Source: Roseateles_B sp041913905 (GTDB lineage Bacteria > Pseudomonadota > Gammaproteobacteria > Burkholderiales > Burkholderiaceae_C). Taken from it: a DNA stretch of 64,000 nt. Below, in pieces: positions 42,503 to 51,150 of this stretch. Location: contig JAYSEK010000018.1 of NCBI GenBank assembly GCA_041913905.1, positions 1-64,000 on the forward strand, given 5' to 3'. The first letter of the stretch is position 1; each line of letters begins with the position of its first letter. A model generated the notes under the pieces. It was not told the DNA's origin. It saw only the letters and a program-made list of their open reading frames with translations, and made no database searches. A program made the translations under genes and the position numbers.

Positions 42503-45460
42503 ATGGCTGTGACCACCGTCGCCCAGTTTGCTGCAGAGCTGAACCGGCCTGCAAGCACGCTGCTAGAGCAGCTGCAAGCTGCGGGCGTCAAGAAGGCGTC
42601 GACCGAAGATGCCCTCAACGAAGCCGACAAGGAGCGGCTGCTGGACTACCTGCGCACTGCGCATGGCACGGGCAGCGCTGAACGCAAGAAGATCACGCTG
42701 ACCCGCAAGTCGACCAGCGAGATCAAGCAGGCCGATGCCAGCGGCAAGGCCCGCACCATCCAGGTCGAGGTGCGCAAGAAGCGCGTCTTCGTCAAGCGCG
42801 ACGATGCCTCCGGCGTGGATGAGTCCAATCTGCAGGCCGAGCAGGAAGCCGAGCTGCAGCGCCGCGAGGAAGAAGCCCGCGCCCAGGCCGAAGCACTGCG
42901 CAAGCAGGAAGAGGAGCTGGCGGCCCGCATGCGTGAGCGTGAGGAAGCCGAGCGCCGTGCCCGCGAAGCCGAAGAGCAGCGCCGCCGCGAGGAAGAAGCC
43001 CGCGCCGCTGCTGAAGCTGAAGCCAAGGCTGCCGCCGAAGCCGCTGCGAAGGCCGCCGCGGAAGCTGCTGCCAAGGCCGCCGCGGAAGCCGCTGCCAAGG
43101 CCGCGGCCGAAGGCAAGCCGGCCCCGGTCGCTGCACCTGCACCTGCTCCCGCTCCCGTCGTGGCCCCTGCGCCCGCGCCGGTCGCGGCTGCGCCCGTCGA
43201 GGCGCCCAAGCCCCAGCTGCGCGTCGTGAAGGCCGGCGACAGCGCTGCCGACGAAAAGCAGCGCCAGGCCGATCTGGAGCGCCGCCGCAAGGCCGCCGAA
43301 GCCGAGGCCGCCGCCATCCGCGCGATGATGAATGCACCCAAGAAGGTGCTGGTCGCGAAGAAGGAAGAGCCCAAGCCCGCCGAGCCTGCCAAGGAAATCA
43401 AGGGCACCATCCACAAGAAGGCCGGAGCCCCCGGCGCCCCTGCGCCGGCCGCTGCTGGCGCAGGCGCCGCCAAGCCGGGCGACAAGAAGTCGGTCAAGAG
43501 CGAGAAGCTCTCGTCCAGCTGGGCCGATGACGCTGCCAAGAAGCGCGGCCTCAAGACCCGTGGCGACACCGCCCCTGCCGGCGCGGCTCGCAGCACGCCG
43601 GGCTGGCGTGCGCCCAAGGGCGGCACCGGCGGCCGTCGCGGCGACCGTAATGACCGTGGTGCCGGCAACAGCAACTTCATGGCCCCGACGGAACCGGTGG
43701 TGCAAGAGGTCCACGTCCCCGAGACCATCTCGGTGGCGGACCTGGCCCACAAGATGTCCATCAAGGCGTCCGAGGTCATCAAGAAGCTGATGCTGCTGGG
43801 CCAGATGGTCACCATCAACCAGCAGCTGGACCAGGAAACGGCCATGATCGTGGTCGAGGAAATGGGCCACAAGGCGTTTGCCGCCAAGCTGGACGATCCC
43901 GACGCCTTCCTGGAAGAAGAGGGCGCCGATGCCGACAAGGAACACGAGCTGCTGCCGCGTGCGCCGGTCGTGACCGTCATGGGCCACGTCGACCACGGCA
44001 AGACCTCGCTGCTGGACTACATCCGCCGTGCCCGCGTGGCCGCAGGCGAAGCCGGCGGCATCACGCAGCACATCGGCGCCTACCACGTCGACACGCCGCG
44101 CGGCATGATCAGCTTCCTGGACACCCCGGGTCACGAGGCCTTCACGGCCATGCGTGCCCGCGGTGCCAAGGCGACCGACATCGTCATCCTGGTCGTCGCG
44201 GCCGATGACGGCGTGATGCCCCAGACCAAGGAAGCCATCCACCACGCCAAGGCGGCCGGCGTGCCCCTGGTCGTGGCGATCAACAAGATCGACAAGCCCG
44301 GTGCCAACCTGGATCGCGTGAAGAGCGAGCTGGTGGCCGAGGAAGTCGTGCCGGAAGAATTCGGCGGCGACTCCCCCTTCGTGCCCGTGTCCGCCAAGAC
44401 CGGCGAAGGCATCGACAGCCTGCTGGAGCAAGTCCTGCTGCAGGCCGAAGTGCTGGAGCTGAAGGCGCCGGTGGCCTCCATGGCCAAGGGCCTGGTGATC
44501 GAAGCCAAGCTGGACAAGGGCCGCGGCCCGGTGGCCACTGTGCTGGTGCAGAGCGGCACGCTCAAGCGCGGCGACGTGGTGCTGGCCGGCTCGACCTACG
44601 GCCGCGTGCGCGCCATGCTGGACGAGGACGGCAAGCCCTGCCAGGAAGCCGGTCCGTCCATCCCGGTGGAGATCCAGGGTCTGACCGAAGTGCCGCAGGC
44701 CGGTGACGAGTTCATGGTGCTGGCCGACGAGCGCCGTGCCCGTGAAGTGGCCACCTTCCGCCAAGGCAAGTACCGCGACGTCAAGCTGGCCAAGCAGCAG
44801 GCCGCCAAGCTGGAGAACATGTTCTCCGACATGGCCGCCGGCGATGTCCAGACCCTGCCGCTGATCATCAAGGCCGACGTGCAAGGCTCGCAGGAAGCCC
44901 TGGCCGCTTCGCTGCTCAAGCTCTCGACCGACGAGGTCAAGGTTCAGATCGTGCACGCCGCCGTGGGTGGCATCAGCGAGTCCGACGTCAACCTGGCGAT
45001 CGCCTCCAAGGCCATCATCATCGGCTTCAACACCCGTGCCGATGCCGGCGCGCGCAAGCTGGCCGAACACAATGGCGTGGACCTGCGCTACTACAACATC
45101 ATCTACGACGCCGTGGATGAGGTGAAGGCAGCGATGGGCGGCATGCTGGCGCCGGAGCAGAAGGAAGAGTTCCTGGGCACGGCCGAGATCCGCGTGGTCT
45201 TCGTCGCCTCCAAGATCGGCACGGTGGCCGGCTCCATGGTCACCTCCGGCCTGGTGCGCCGCAACGCCCGCTTCCGCCTGCTGCGCGACAACATCGTCAT
45301 CTACACCGGCGAGGTCGAATCGGTCCGCCGCGAGAAGGACGACGTCAAGGAAGTCAAGGAAGGCTTCGAGTGCGGTATCAAGCTCAAGAACTACAGCGAC
45401 ATCGCCGAGGGCGATCAGCTCGAATTCTTTGAAATCAAGGAAGTGGCGCGTACGCTGTAA
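42503..45460 (+). CDS. infB: Translation initiation factor IF-2
   Basis: 985 residues, near the upper end for IF-2. The N-terminal IF2_N domain is followed by a long charged region with AAEAAAK-type repeats (about 175-205) and an Ala/Pro linker, a second IF2_N domain (about 410) and the GTPase core: G1 GHVDHGKTS, G3 DTPGHEAF, G4 NKIDKPGA. The C-terminal fMet-tRNA-binding domains are complete. Its own start is well placed 50 bases after nusA. Confidence 0.98.
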   Translation: MAVTTVAQFAAELNRPASTLLEQLQAAGVKKASTEDALNEADKERLLDYLRTAHGTGSAERKKITLTRKSTSEIKQADASGKARTIQVEVRKKRVFVKRDDASGVDESNLQAEQEAELQRREEEARAQAEALRKQEEELAARMREREEAERRAREAEEQRRREEEARAAAEAEAKAAAEAAAKAAAEAAAKAAAEAAAKAAAEGKPAPVAAPAPAPAPVVAPAPAPVAAAPVEAPKPQLRVVKAGDSAADEKQRQADLERRRKAAEAEAAAIRAMMNAPKKVLVAKKEEPKPAEPAKEIKGTIHKKAGAPGAPAPAAAGAGAAKPGDKKSVKSEKLSSSWADDAAKKRGLKTRGDTAPAGAARSTPGWRAPKGGTGGRRGDRNDRGAGNSNFMAPTEPVVQEVHVPETISVADLAHKMSIKASEVIKKLMLLGQMVTINQQLDQETAMIVVEEMGHKAFAAKLDDPDAFLEEEGADADKEHELLPRAPVVTVMGHVDHGKTSLLDYIRRARVAAGEAGGITQHIGAYHVDTPRGMISFLDTPGHEAFTAMRARGAKATDIVILVVAADDGVMPQTKEAIHHAKAAGVPLVVAINKIDKPGANLDRVKSELVAEEVVPEEFGGDSPFVPVSAKTGEGIDSLLEQVLLQAEVLELKAPVASMAKGLVIEAKLDKGRGPVATVLVQSGTLKRGDVVLAGSTYGRVRAMLDEDGKPCQEAGPSIPVEIQGLTEVPQAGDEFMVLADERRAREVATFRQGKYRDVKLAKQQAAKLENMFSDMAAGDVQTLPLIIKADVQGSQEALAASLLKLSTDEVKVQIVHAAVGGISESDVNLAIASKAIIIGFNTRADAGARKLAEHNGVDLRYYNIIYDAVDEVKAAMGGMLAPEQKEEFLGTAEIRVVFVASKIGTVAGSMVTSGLVRRNARFRLLRDNIVIYTGEVESVRREKDDVKEVKEGFECGIKLKNYSDIAEGDQLEFFEIKEVARTL

Positions 45461-45482
45461 CAAGGCAAGCGGGCCCCGGCCG

Positions 45483-45516
45483 ACAAACCCCGCCTCAGCA
45501 ATGCGGCGGGGTTTGT
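45483..45516 (+). terminator. Strong hairpin between infB and rbfA
   Basis: ACAAACCCCGCC and GGCGGGGTTTGT form a perfect 12-bp stem with a 10-base loop. Only GCTT follows, not a T-run, so it may be a weak terminator or an RNA-processing or stability element that sets expression of rbfA-truB relative to infB. Confidence 0.6.
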
Positions 45517-45534
45517 GCTTGAAAGGAATCCACC

Positions 45535-45918
45535 ATGCGACACAAGCGTTCCATTCCCAACCGCGGCTTTCGTGTGGCCGACCAGATCCAGCGCGACCTC
45601 TCCGAGCTGATCCGTGAGCTCAAGGATCCACGCGTCGGCATGGCCACCATCAATGCCGTCGAGGTGACGCCGGACTACGCTCACGCCAAGGTCTTCTTCT
45701 CGGTGCTGGTCGGCGACCCGGAGGCCTCGGCCGAAGCGCTCAACGAGGCCGCCGGCTTCCTGCGCAACGGCCTTTTCAAGCGCCTGCAGATCCACACCGT
45801 CCCGACCCTGCATTTCCACTACGACCGCAGCATCGAGCGCGCGGCCGAGATGAGCAGCCTGATCGCCAAGGCCAACGCCACGCGCGCCAAGGACGAGGAC
45901 GACGATCGCGAGGACTGA
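45535..45918 (+). CDS. rbfA: 30S ribosome-binding factor A
   Basis: 127 residues, typical RbfA size. Motifs are RVADQIQRDLSELIRELKDPRV, VTPDYAHAKVFFSVL and TVPTLHFHYDRSIERAAEMSSLI. It assists late 16S rRNA processing and cold adaptation. An AAGGA sequence precedes the ATG. Start is 74 bases past infB, after the hairpin. Confidence 0.97.
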   Translation: MRHKRSIPNRGFRVADQIQRDLSELIRELKDPRVGMATINAVEVTPDYAHAKVFFSVLVGDPEASAEALNEAAGFLRNGLFKRLQIHTVPTLHFHYDRSIERAAEMSSLIAKANATRAKDEDDDRED

Positions 45919-45959
45919 ACCTCGCGCCTCGCCCCCGCCATGCATTCCAGAGACCACTC

Positions 45960-46958
45960 TTGAGCAGTTCCACCCACCTCGCCCCCGAGCAGGCGCCCGC
46001 CGCGCTGGCCCGTGCCCCGCGCCAGCGCATCCAGCGCCGGCCGGTGCATGGCGTGCTCCTGTTGGACAAGCCCCTGGGTCTGTCCAGCAACGACGCATTG
46101 CAGAAGGCGAAGTGGCTGCTGCGCGCCGAGAAGGCCGGCCACACCGGCACGCTGGACCCGCTGGCCACCGGCCTGCTGCCCCTGTGCTTTGGCGCGGGCA
46201 CCAAGTTCAGCCAGGTCAGCCTCGATGCCGACAAGGCCTACGAGGCCGTGCTGCAGCTGGGCGTCAAGACCAGCACGGGCGACGCCGAGGGCGAGGTGCT
46301 TGAGCGCCGCCCCGTGGCCGTGACCCGCGCGCAGATCGAGGCCGCCTGCGCCGCCTTCGTCGGCGAGATCGACCAGATCCCGCCCATGCACTCGGCGCTC
46401 AAGCATGAGGGCAAGGCGCTGTACGACTATGCGCGCCAGGGCATCACCATCGAGCGCCCGGCGCGGCGCGTGACCATTCATCGCATCGACATCCTGGACT
46501 GGCAGGATGGCGAGCTTCAGCAACTCCGCATTGCCGTTCGATGCACCAAGGGCACCTACATCCGCACCCTGGGCGAGGACATCGGCGAGCGGCTGGGCTG
46601 CGGCGCGCATCTGAGCGCGCTGCGGCGCACCGGCAGCGGCCCGCTGCGGGTGGAGGATGCCATCACCCTGGACGCCCTGGCGGCCATGAGTGAAGACGAG
46701 CGACTGGCGCTCTTGCGCCCGCCGGACAGCCTGCTGCAGGACTGGCCCGCCCTCCGGCTCGATGCCGAAGAGGCCGGGCGCTTCCTCTCGGGACTGCGGC
46801 GACGCGTTGCCGCCGCAGATGCCGGGCAGGTGAGGGTCTACGGCCCCGAACCGCAAGCATTCCTGGGCAGCGCACATGTGAAGGCCGGCGAGCTGATCGC
46901 CGATCGGCTGCTGAGTCCGCAGGAGGTGCAGTCCCTCCTGGCCGGGCCCGGTACCTGA
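45960..46958 (+). CDS. truB: tRNA pseudouridine(55) synthase
   Basis: 332 residues from a TTG start; no in-frame ATG lies nearby upstream, and an out-of-frame ATG at 45940 meets a stop. The family motif GVLLLDKPLGLSSNDALQK comes first, and the catalytic Asp lies in HTGTLDPLATGLLPLCFG. RCTKGTYIRTLGEDIGE and the C-terminal PUA-like region follow. It makes pseudouridine 55 in the tRNA T-loop. Confidence 0.95.
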   Translation: MSSSTHLAPEQAPAALARAPRQRIQRRPVHGVLLLDKPLGLSSNDALQKAKWLLRAEKAGHTGTLDPLATGLLPLCFGAGTKFSQVSLDADKAYEAVLQLGVKTSTGDAEGEVLERRPVAVTRAQIEAACAAFVGEIDQIPPMHSALKHEGKALYDYARQGITIERPARRVTIHRIDILDWQDGELQQLRIAVRCTKGTYIRTLGEDIGERLGCGAHLSALRRTGSGPLRVEDAITLDALAAMSEDERLALLRPPDSLLQDWPALRLDAEEAGRFLSGLRRRVAAADAGQVRVYGPEPQAFLGSAHVKAGELIADRLLSPQEVQSLLAGPGT

Positions 46959-47049
46959 TTCGGCTGAGATCTCGGCCACCCCGGCCCAACGACTGCCCCG
47001 CGGCGGCACCTCGGTTCCGCGCCGCAAGACGATTACCTAGCGAGCATTT

Positions 47050-48882
47050 ATGAGCACCCAAATCCGCAACATCGCCATCATTGCCCACGTTGACCATGGC
47101 AAGACCACCATGGTGGACCAGCTGCTGCGTCAGAGCGGCACCTTTGCCGACCACGAGAAGGTCGTCGACACCGTCATGGACAGCAATGCCATCGAACGCG
47201 AGCGCGGCATCACCATCCTGGCCAAGAACTGCGCCGTGTCCTGGCAGGGCACCCACATCAACATCGTCGACACCCCGGGCCACGCGGACTTCGGCGGTGA
47301 AGTCGAGCGCGCCCTGTCCATGGTGGACGGCGTGGTGCTGCTGATCGACGCGCAAGAGGGCCCCATGCCCCAGACCCGATTCGTGACCAAGAAGGCCCTG
47401 GCCCTGGGCCTGCGCCCCATCGTGGTCGTGAACAAGGTGGACAAGCCGGGCGCCAAGCCGGATGCCGTGATCAACGCTGCCTTCGACCTCTTCGACAAGC
47501 TGGGTGCCACCGACGAGCAGCTGGACTTCCCCGTGGTCTACGCCTCGGGCATCAACGGCTGGACCTCCCTGGAGGAAGGCGAACCCGGCGCCCAGTGGGG
47601 CCCGGACATGTCCGCCCTGTTCAACACCATCCTGAAGCACGTGCCGGCGCAAAAGGGTGATCCCGATGCGCCCCTGCAGCTGCAGATCTCGGCCCTGGAC
47701 TTCTCGACCTTCGTCGGCCGCATCGGCGTGGGCCGCATCAGCCAGGGCACCATCAAGCCCGGCATGAACGTGGCCGTGATGGAAGGCCCGGACGGCAAGA
47801 CCATCACCGGCCGCATCAACCAGGTGCTGACCTTCCAGGGTCTGGACCGTGTGCAGGTCACCGAGGCCGGCCCGGGCAATATCGTGCTGATCAACGGCAT
47901 CGACGAAGTCGGCATCGGCGTGACCGTCACCGACCCGCTCAACCCCCAGCCCCTGCCCATGCTGAAGGTCGACGAGCCGACGCTGACGATGAACTTCTGC
48001 GTCAACACCAGCCCCCTGGCCGGCCGCGAAGGCAAGTTCGTCACCAGCCGCCAGCTGTGGGACCGTCTGCAGAAGGAACTGCAGCACAACGTGGCCCTGC
48101 GCGTGAAGGAAACCGGTGAAGACGGCGTCTTCGAGGTCTGCGGCCGCGGTGAACTGCACCTGACCATCCTGCTGGAAAACATGCGCCGTGAAGGCTATGA
48201 GCTGGCCGTGTCCAAGCCGCGCGTGATGTTCAAGGACATCGACGGCGTGAAGTGCGAGCCCATGGAGCTGGTGACGGCCGACGTGGAAGAAATCCACCAG
48301 GGCGGCGTGATGCAGGCCCTGGGTCTGCGCAAGGGTGACCTGGTCAATATGGAGCCGGACGGCCACGGTCGCGTGCGCCTCGAGTACCGCATCCCGGCCC
48401 GCGGCCTGATCGGCTTCTCCAACGAGTTCATGAACCTGACCCGCGGTTCGGGTCTGATCTCCTCCATCTTCGACGGCTACGAAGCCCACAAGGGCGAGAT
48501 CGGCGGCCGCAAGAACGGCGTGCTGATCTCCATGGATGCCGGTGAGATCTTCACCTATGCCCTGGGCAAGCTGGACGACCGCGGCCGCATGTTCGTGAAG
48601 GCCAACGATCCGGTCTATGAAGGCATGATCGTCGGCATTCACAACCGCGAGAACGACCTGGTGGTCAACGCCACGCGCACCAAGCAGCTGACCAACTTCC
48701 GTGTCAGCGGCAAGGAAGACGCGATCAAGATCACGCCGCCGATCGACCTCACCCTGGAATACGGCGTGGACTTCATCGATGACGATGAGCTGGTCGAGAT
48801 CACGCCCAAGAGCATCCGGCTGCGCAAGCGCTATCTGGTCGAGCACGAACGCAAGCGCATGGCGCGCGAATCCGCGGCCTGA
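47050..48882 (+). CDS. typA: Ribosome-associated GTPase TypA/BipA
   Basis: 610 residues. G1 is AHVDHGKTT, the switch-I region reads ERERGITILAKN, G3 DTPGHADFGGE and G4 NKVDKPGA. EF-G-like domains III and V and the BipA-specific C-terminus follow (NGVLISMDAGEIFTYALGKLDDRG). It helps 50S assembly and stress adaptation. It is placed directly after truB, with 91 bases between them. Confidence 0.97.
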   Translation: MSTQIRNIAIIAHVDHGKTTMVDQLLRQSGTFADHEKVVDTVMDSNAIERERGITILAKNCAVSWQGTHINIVDTPGHADFGGEVERALSMVDGVVLLIDAQEGPMPQTRFVTKKALALGLRPIVVVNKVDKPGAKPDAVINAAFDLFDKLGATDEQLDFPVVYASGINGWTSLEEGEPGAQWGPDMSALFNTILKHVPAQKGDPDAPLQLQISALDFSTFVGRIGVGRISQGTIKPGMNVAVMEGPDGKTITGRINQVLTFQGLDRVQVTEAGPGNIVLINGIDEVGIGVTVTDPLNPQPLPMLKVDEPTLTMNFCVNTSPLAGREGKFVTSRQLWDRLQKELQHNVALRVKETGEDGVFEVCGRGELHLTILLENMRREGYELAVSKPRVMFKDIDGVKCEPMELVTADVEEIHQGGVMQALGLRKGDLVNMEPDGHGRVRLEYRIPARGLIGFSNEFMNLTRGSGLISSIFDGYEAHKGEIGGRKNGVLISMDAGEIFTYALGKLDDRGRMFVKANDPVYEGMIVGIHNRENDLVVNATRTKQLTNFRVSGKEDAIKITPPIDLTLEYGVDFIDDDELVEITPKSIRLRKRYLVEHERKRMARESAA

Positions 48883-48972
48883 GGCCGCAGCTTCACTCGC
48901 CATGCGCTTCGCGCGGGTGAGTTGCTCCCCCCAGCCCCCCTCCGGGAGGGGGTTCCAGCCAGATAGTTGAGG

Positions 48973-48995
48973 GCGGCCCCGCTGGGGCCGCTTTT
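48973..48995 (+). terminator. Terminator of typA
   Basis: GCGGCCCC-GCT-GGGGCCGC is an 8-bp stem with a 3-base loop, followed by TTTT. A second palindrome, CCCCCTCCGGGAGGGGG (about 48936-48952), lies just upstream and resembles the composite repeats elsewhere in the window. Confidence 0.8.
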
Positions 48996-49000
48996 ACATC

Positions 49001-49882
49001 GTGAACCATCGACGTGCGGTATTGCTGATGATTCTGGTGACCCTGCTGTGGAGCACGGCAGGGGTGGTGGCTCGGCATCTGGAGGTCTCCAGGGGCTTTG
49101 AGGTGACGTTCTGGCGCAGTGCGTTCAATGCGCTGTCGCTGGTGATGGCGCTGTCGTGGATGCGCGGTGCGGCGTTCTGGCGGCAGCTGCCGCGGATGCC
49201 GCGGGCGGTCTGGATCTCGGGGCTGTGCTGGTCGGTGATGTTCACTGCCTTCATGATGGCCATCACCATGACCACGGTCGCCAACGTGCTGGTCACGATG
49301 GCGCTGGGGCCGCTGCTGACGGCGCTGTTCTCGCGTCTGTTCCTGCACCACCGCCTGCCGCTGCGGACCTGGGGCGCCATCGTGCTGGGCAGCGCGGGCA
49401 TCGCGTGGATGTTCGGGCATGAGATGCAGGGCAGCGCCGCCAGCCTGGCGGGCATGGGCGTCGCGCTGGCCGTGCCGTTGGCCGCAGCGACCAACTGGAC
49501 GCTGCTGCAGCGCATTGCCCAAGGCGACCCGGGGCCGGCAAAGCCGGACATGCTGCCGGCGGTGCTGATCGGGGCGGTGCTGTCGGCGCTGATGACGCTG
49601 CCCTTGGCCTGGCCCTTCGCCGCCAATGTGCATGACCTTGCCCTGCTGGCCGGACTGGGGCTGACGCAACTGGCCATTCCCTGTCTGATGGTCGTGCGCC
49701 TGACCCGCGTGCTGCCGGCGCCCGAGGTGGCCCTGCTGGGTCTGCTGGAGGTGGTCTTCGGCGTGCTGTGGGCCTGGTGGGGAGCGGGGGAAGCCCCGTC
49801 TTCCTCCGCCCTCTGGGGAGGTGCTATGGTGCTGGCCGCGCTGGCCGGCAATGAATGGCTGGGCTGGCGGCGCGTGCGCTGA
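49001..49882 (+). CDS. DMT family transporter (EamA type)
   Basis: 293 residues with ten predicted helices in two EamA repeats. It starts at a GTG directly after the typA terminator. The N-terminus MILVTLLWSTAGVVARHLE and the segment FWRSAFNALSLV are typical of the family. The substrate is unknown; amino-acid or metabolite export is common. Confidence 0.88.
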   Translation: MNHRRAVLLMILVTLLWSTAGVVARHLEVSRGFEVTFWRSAFNALSLVMALSWMRGAAFWRQLPRMPRAVWISGLCWSVMFTAFMMAITMTTVANVLVTMALGPLLTALFSRLFLHHRLPLRTWGAIVLGSAGIAWMFGHEMQGSAASLAGMGVALAVPLAAATNWTLLQRIAQGDPGPAKPDMLPAVLIGAVLSALMTLPLAWPFAANVHDLALLAGLGLTQLAIPCLMVVRLTRVLPAPEVALLGLLEVVFGVLWAWWGAGEAPSSSALWGGAMVLAALAGNEWLGWRRVR

Positions 49883-49921
49883 GGAGTGCGCGAGCGCAAT
49901 GAACAAGAAATTGGAGTAGTC

Positions 49922-51040
49922 ATGACGTCCCCCCTGATCCCGACACTGCAATCCGAGGGCCAGATCCTGGCCGAGGTGAACGGCTGCCTGGGCTTGATCA
50001 CCTTGAACCGCCCGCAGGCGCTCAATGCGCTGTCGCTGGCGATGATCCGCGACCTGACCGTGCTGCTGAAGACCTGGGCGACCGACCCTGCCATCCAGGC
50101 CGTGGCCATCCTGGGCCAGGGCCGCGAGGGCAAGCCGGCCGCCTTCTGCGCCGGCGGGGACATCCGCTTCTTCCACCAGGCCGCCCTGGCCGGCGATTCG
50201 GCGCTGGAGGACTTCTTCACCGAGGAATACGCGCTCAACCACCTGATCCATCGCTTCCCCAAGCCCTACATCGCCTTGATGGACGGCGTGGTGATGGGCG
50301 GCGGCATGGGCATTAGCCAGGGCGCTCGGCTGCGCGTGCTGACCGAGCATTCCAAGCTGGCCATGCCGGAGACGAATATCGGCCTCTTCCCCGACGTGGG
50401 TGGCGGCTTCTTCCTGGGGCAGTGCCCGGGGCATGCCGGCGAATGGCTGGCCTTGACCGGCCAACCCATTGCTGCCGGCGATGCCATCGAGATGGGGCTG
50501 GGTGACGTCTTCGTGCAAAGCAGTGCCTTGCCTGACTTGATCCAGGCCTTGCGCCGCGGACCGCAGTCCAGCGCCGAGCACGTGGTGGCCACCGTCATGG
50601 AGCGCGTGGACCTGGCCCCTACGCCAGACCACCGCGAGCTGCGCCAGCAGATCGACCGCCACTTCGGTGCTGCCAGCGTGCAGGCCATCATGGCCTCGCT
50701 GGCCACCGATGACAGCGAGTGGGCCCGCCACGCCCTGGCCACGCTGAACAAGCGCTCGCCGCTGATGATGGCCGTGACCCTGGAGCAGCTGCGCCGCGCC
50801 CGCCAGATGAGTCTGGCCGACGATCTGCGCATGGAGCGCGATCTGGTCTACCGCTGTTTCCACCTGCGCCCGGGCAGCGCCAGCGAGACGGTCGAGGGCA
50901 TCCGTGCCCTGGCGGTGGACAAGGACCATGCGCCGCGCTGGAACCCGGCCCGTATCGAGGACGTCAGCCCCGAGATGGTCGCGGCCTTCTTCGAGAGCCC
51001 CTGGTCTGCGCAGGATCATCCCTTGAGCGACCTGGCATGA
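49922..51040 (+). CDS. Enoyl-CoA hydratase/isomerase family, probable 3-hydroxyisobutyryl-CoA hydrolase
   Basis: 372 residues from the ATG at 49922, which has GGAG five bases upstream. The crotonase fold shows LITLNRPQALNALSLAM, FCAGGDIRFFHQAAL and MDGVVMGGGMGISQGARLRV. PETNIGLFPDVGGGFFL contains the Glu and Asp used by HIBYL-CoA hydrolases, and the extra C-terminal ~110 residues are typical of that group. It would act in valine breakdown, downstream of the Bkd complex encoded 27 kb away. Confidence 0.85.
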   Translation: MTSPLIPTLQSEGQILAEVNGCLGLITLNRPQALNALSLAMIRDLTVLLKTWATDPAIQAVAILGQGREGKPAAFCAGGDIRFFHQAALAGDSALEDFFTEEYALNHLIHRFPKPYIALMDGVVMGGGMGISQGARLRVLTEHSKLAMPETNIGLFPDVGGGFFLGQCPGHAGEWLALTGQPIAAGDAIEMGLGDVFVQSSALPDLIQALRRGPQSSAEHVVATVMERVDLAPTPDHRELRQQIDRHFGAASVQAIMASLATDDSEWARHALATLNKRSPLMMAVTLEQLRRARQMSLADDLRMERDLVYRCFHLRPGSASETVEGIRALAVDKDHAPRWNPARIEDVSPEMVAAFFESPWSAQDHPLSDLA

Positions 51041-51150
51041 CCTGACCCTTGCCGCCTCCGGGCGGCGGCACCACAATGGCGCGCGGGACCCACCGGTCCT
51101 GACGCGCCTTGTTCTTTTTGGGGCGCCGCCGATCCCATCAGGAGCGCCGC

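Noticed and set aside
42563..45463. A 966-codon open frame opposite infB
   Set aside because: Same effect as above: antisense to a full, conserved IF-2 gene, with no known protein pattern.
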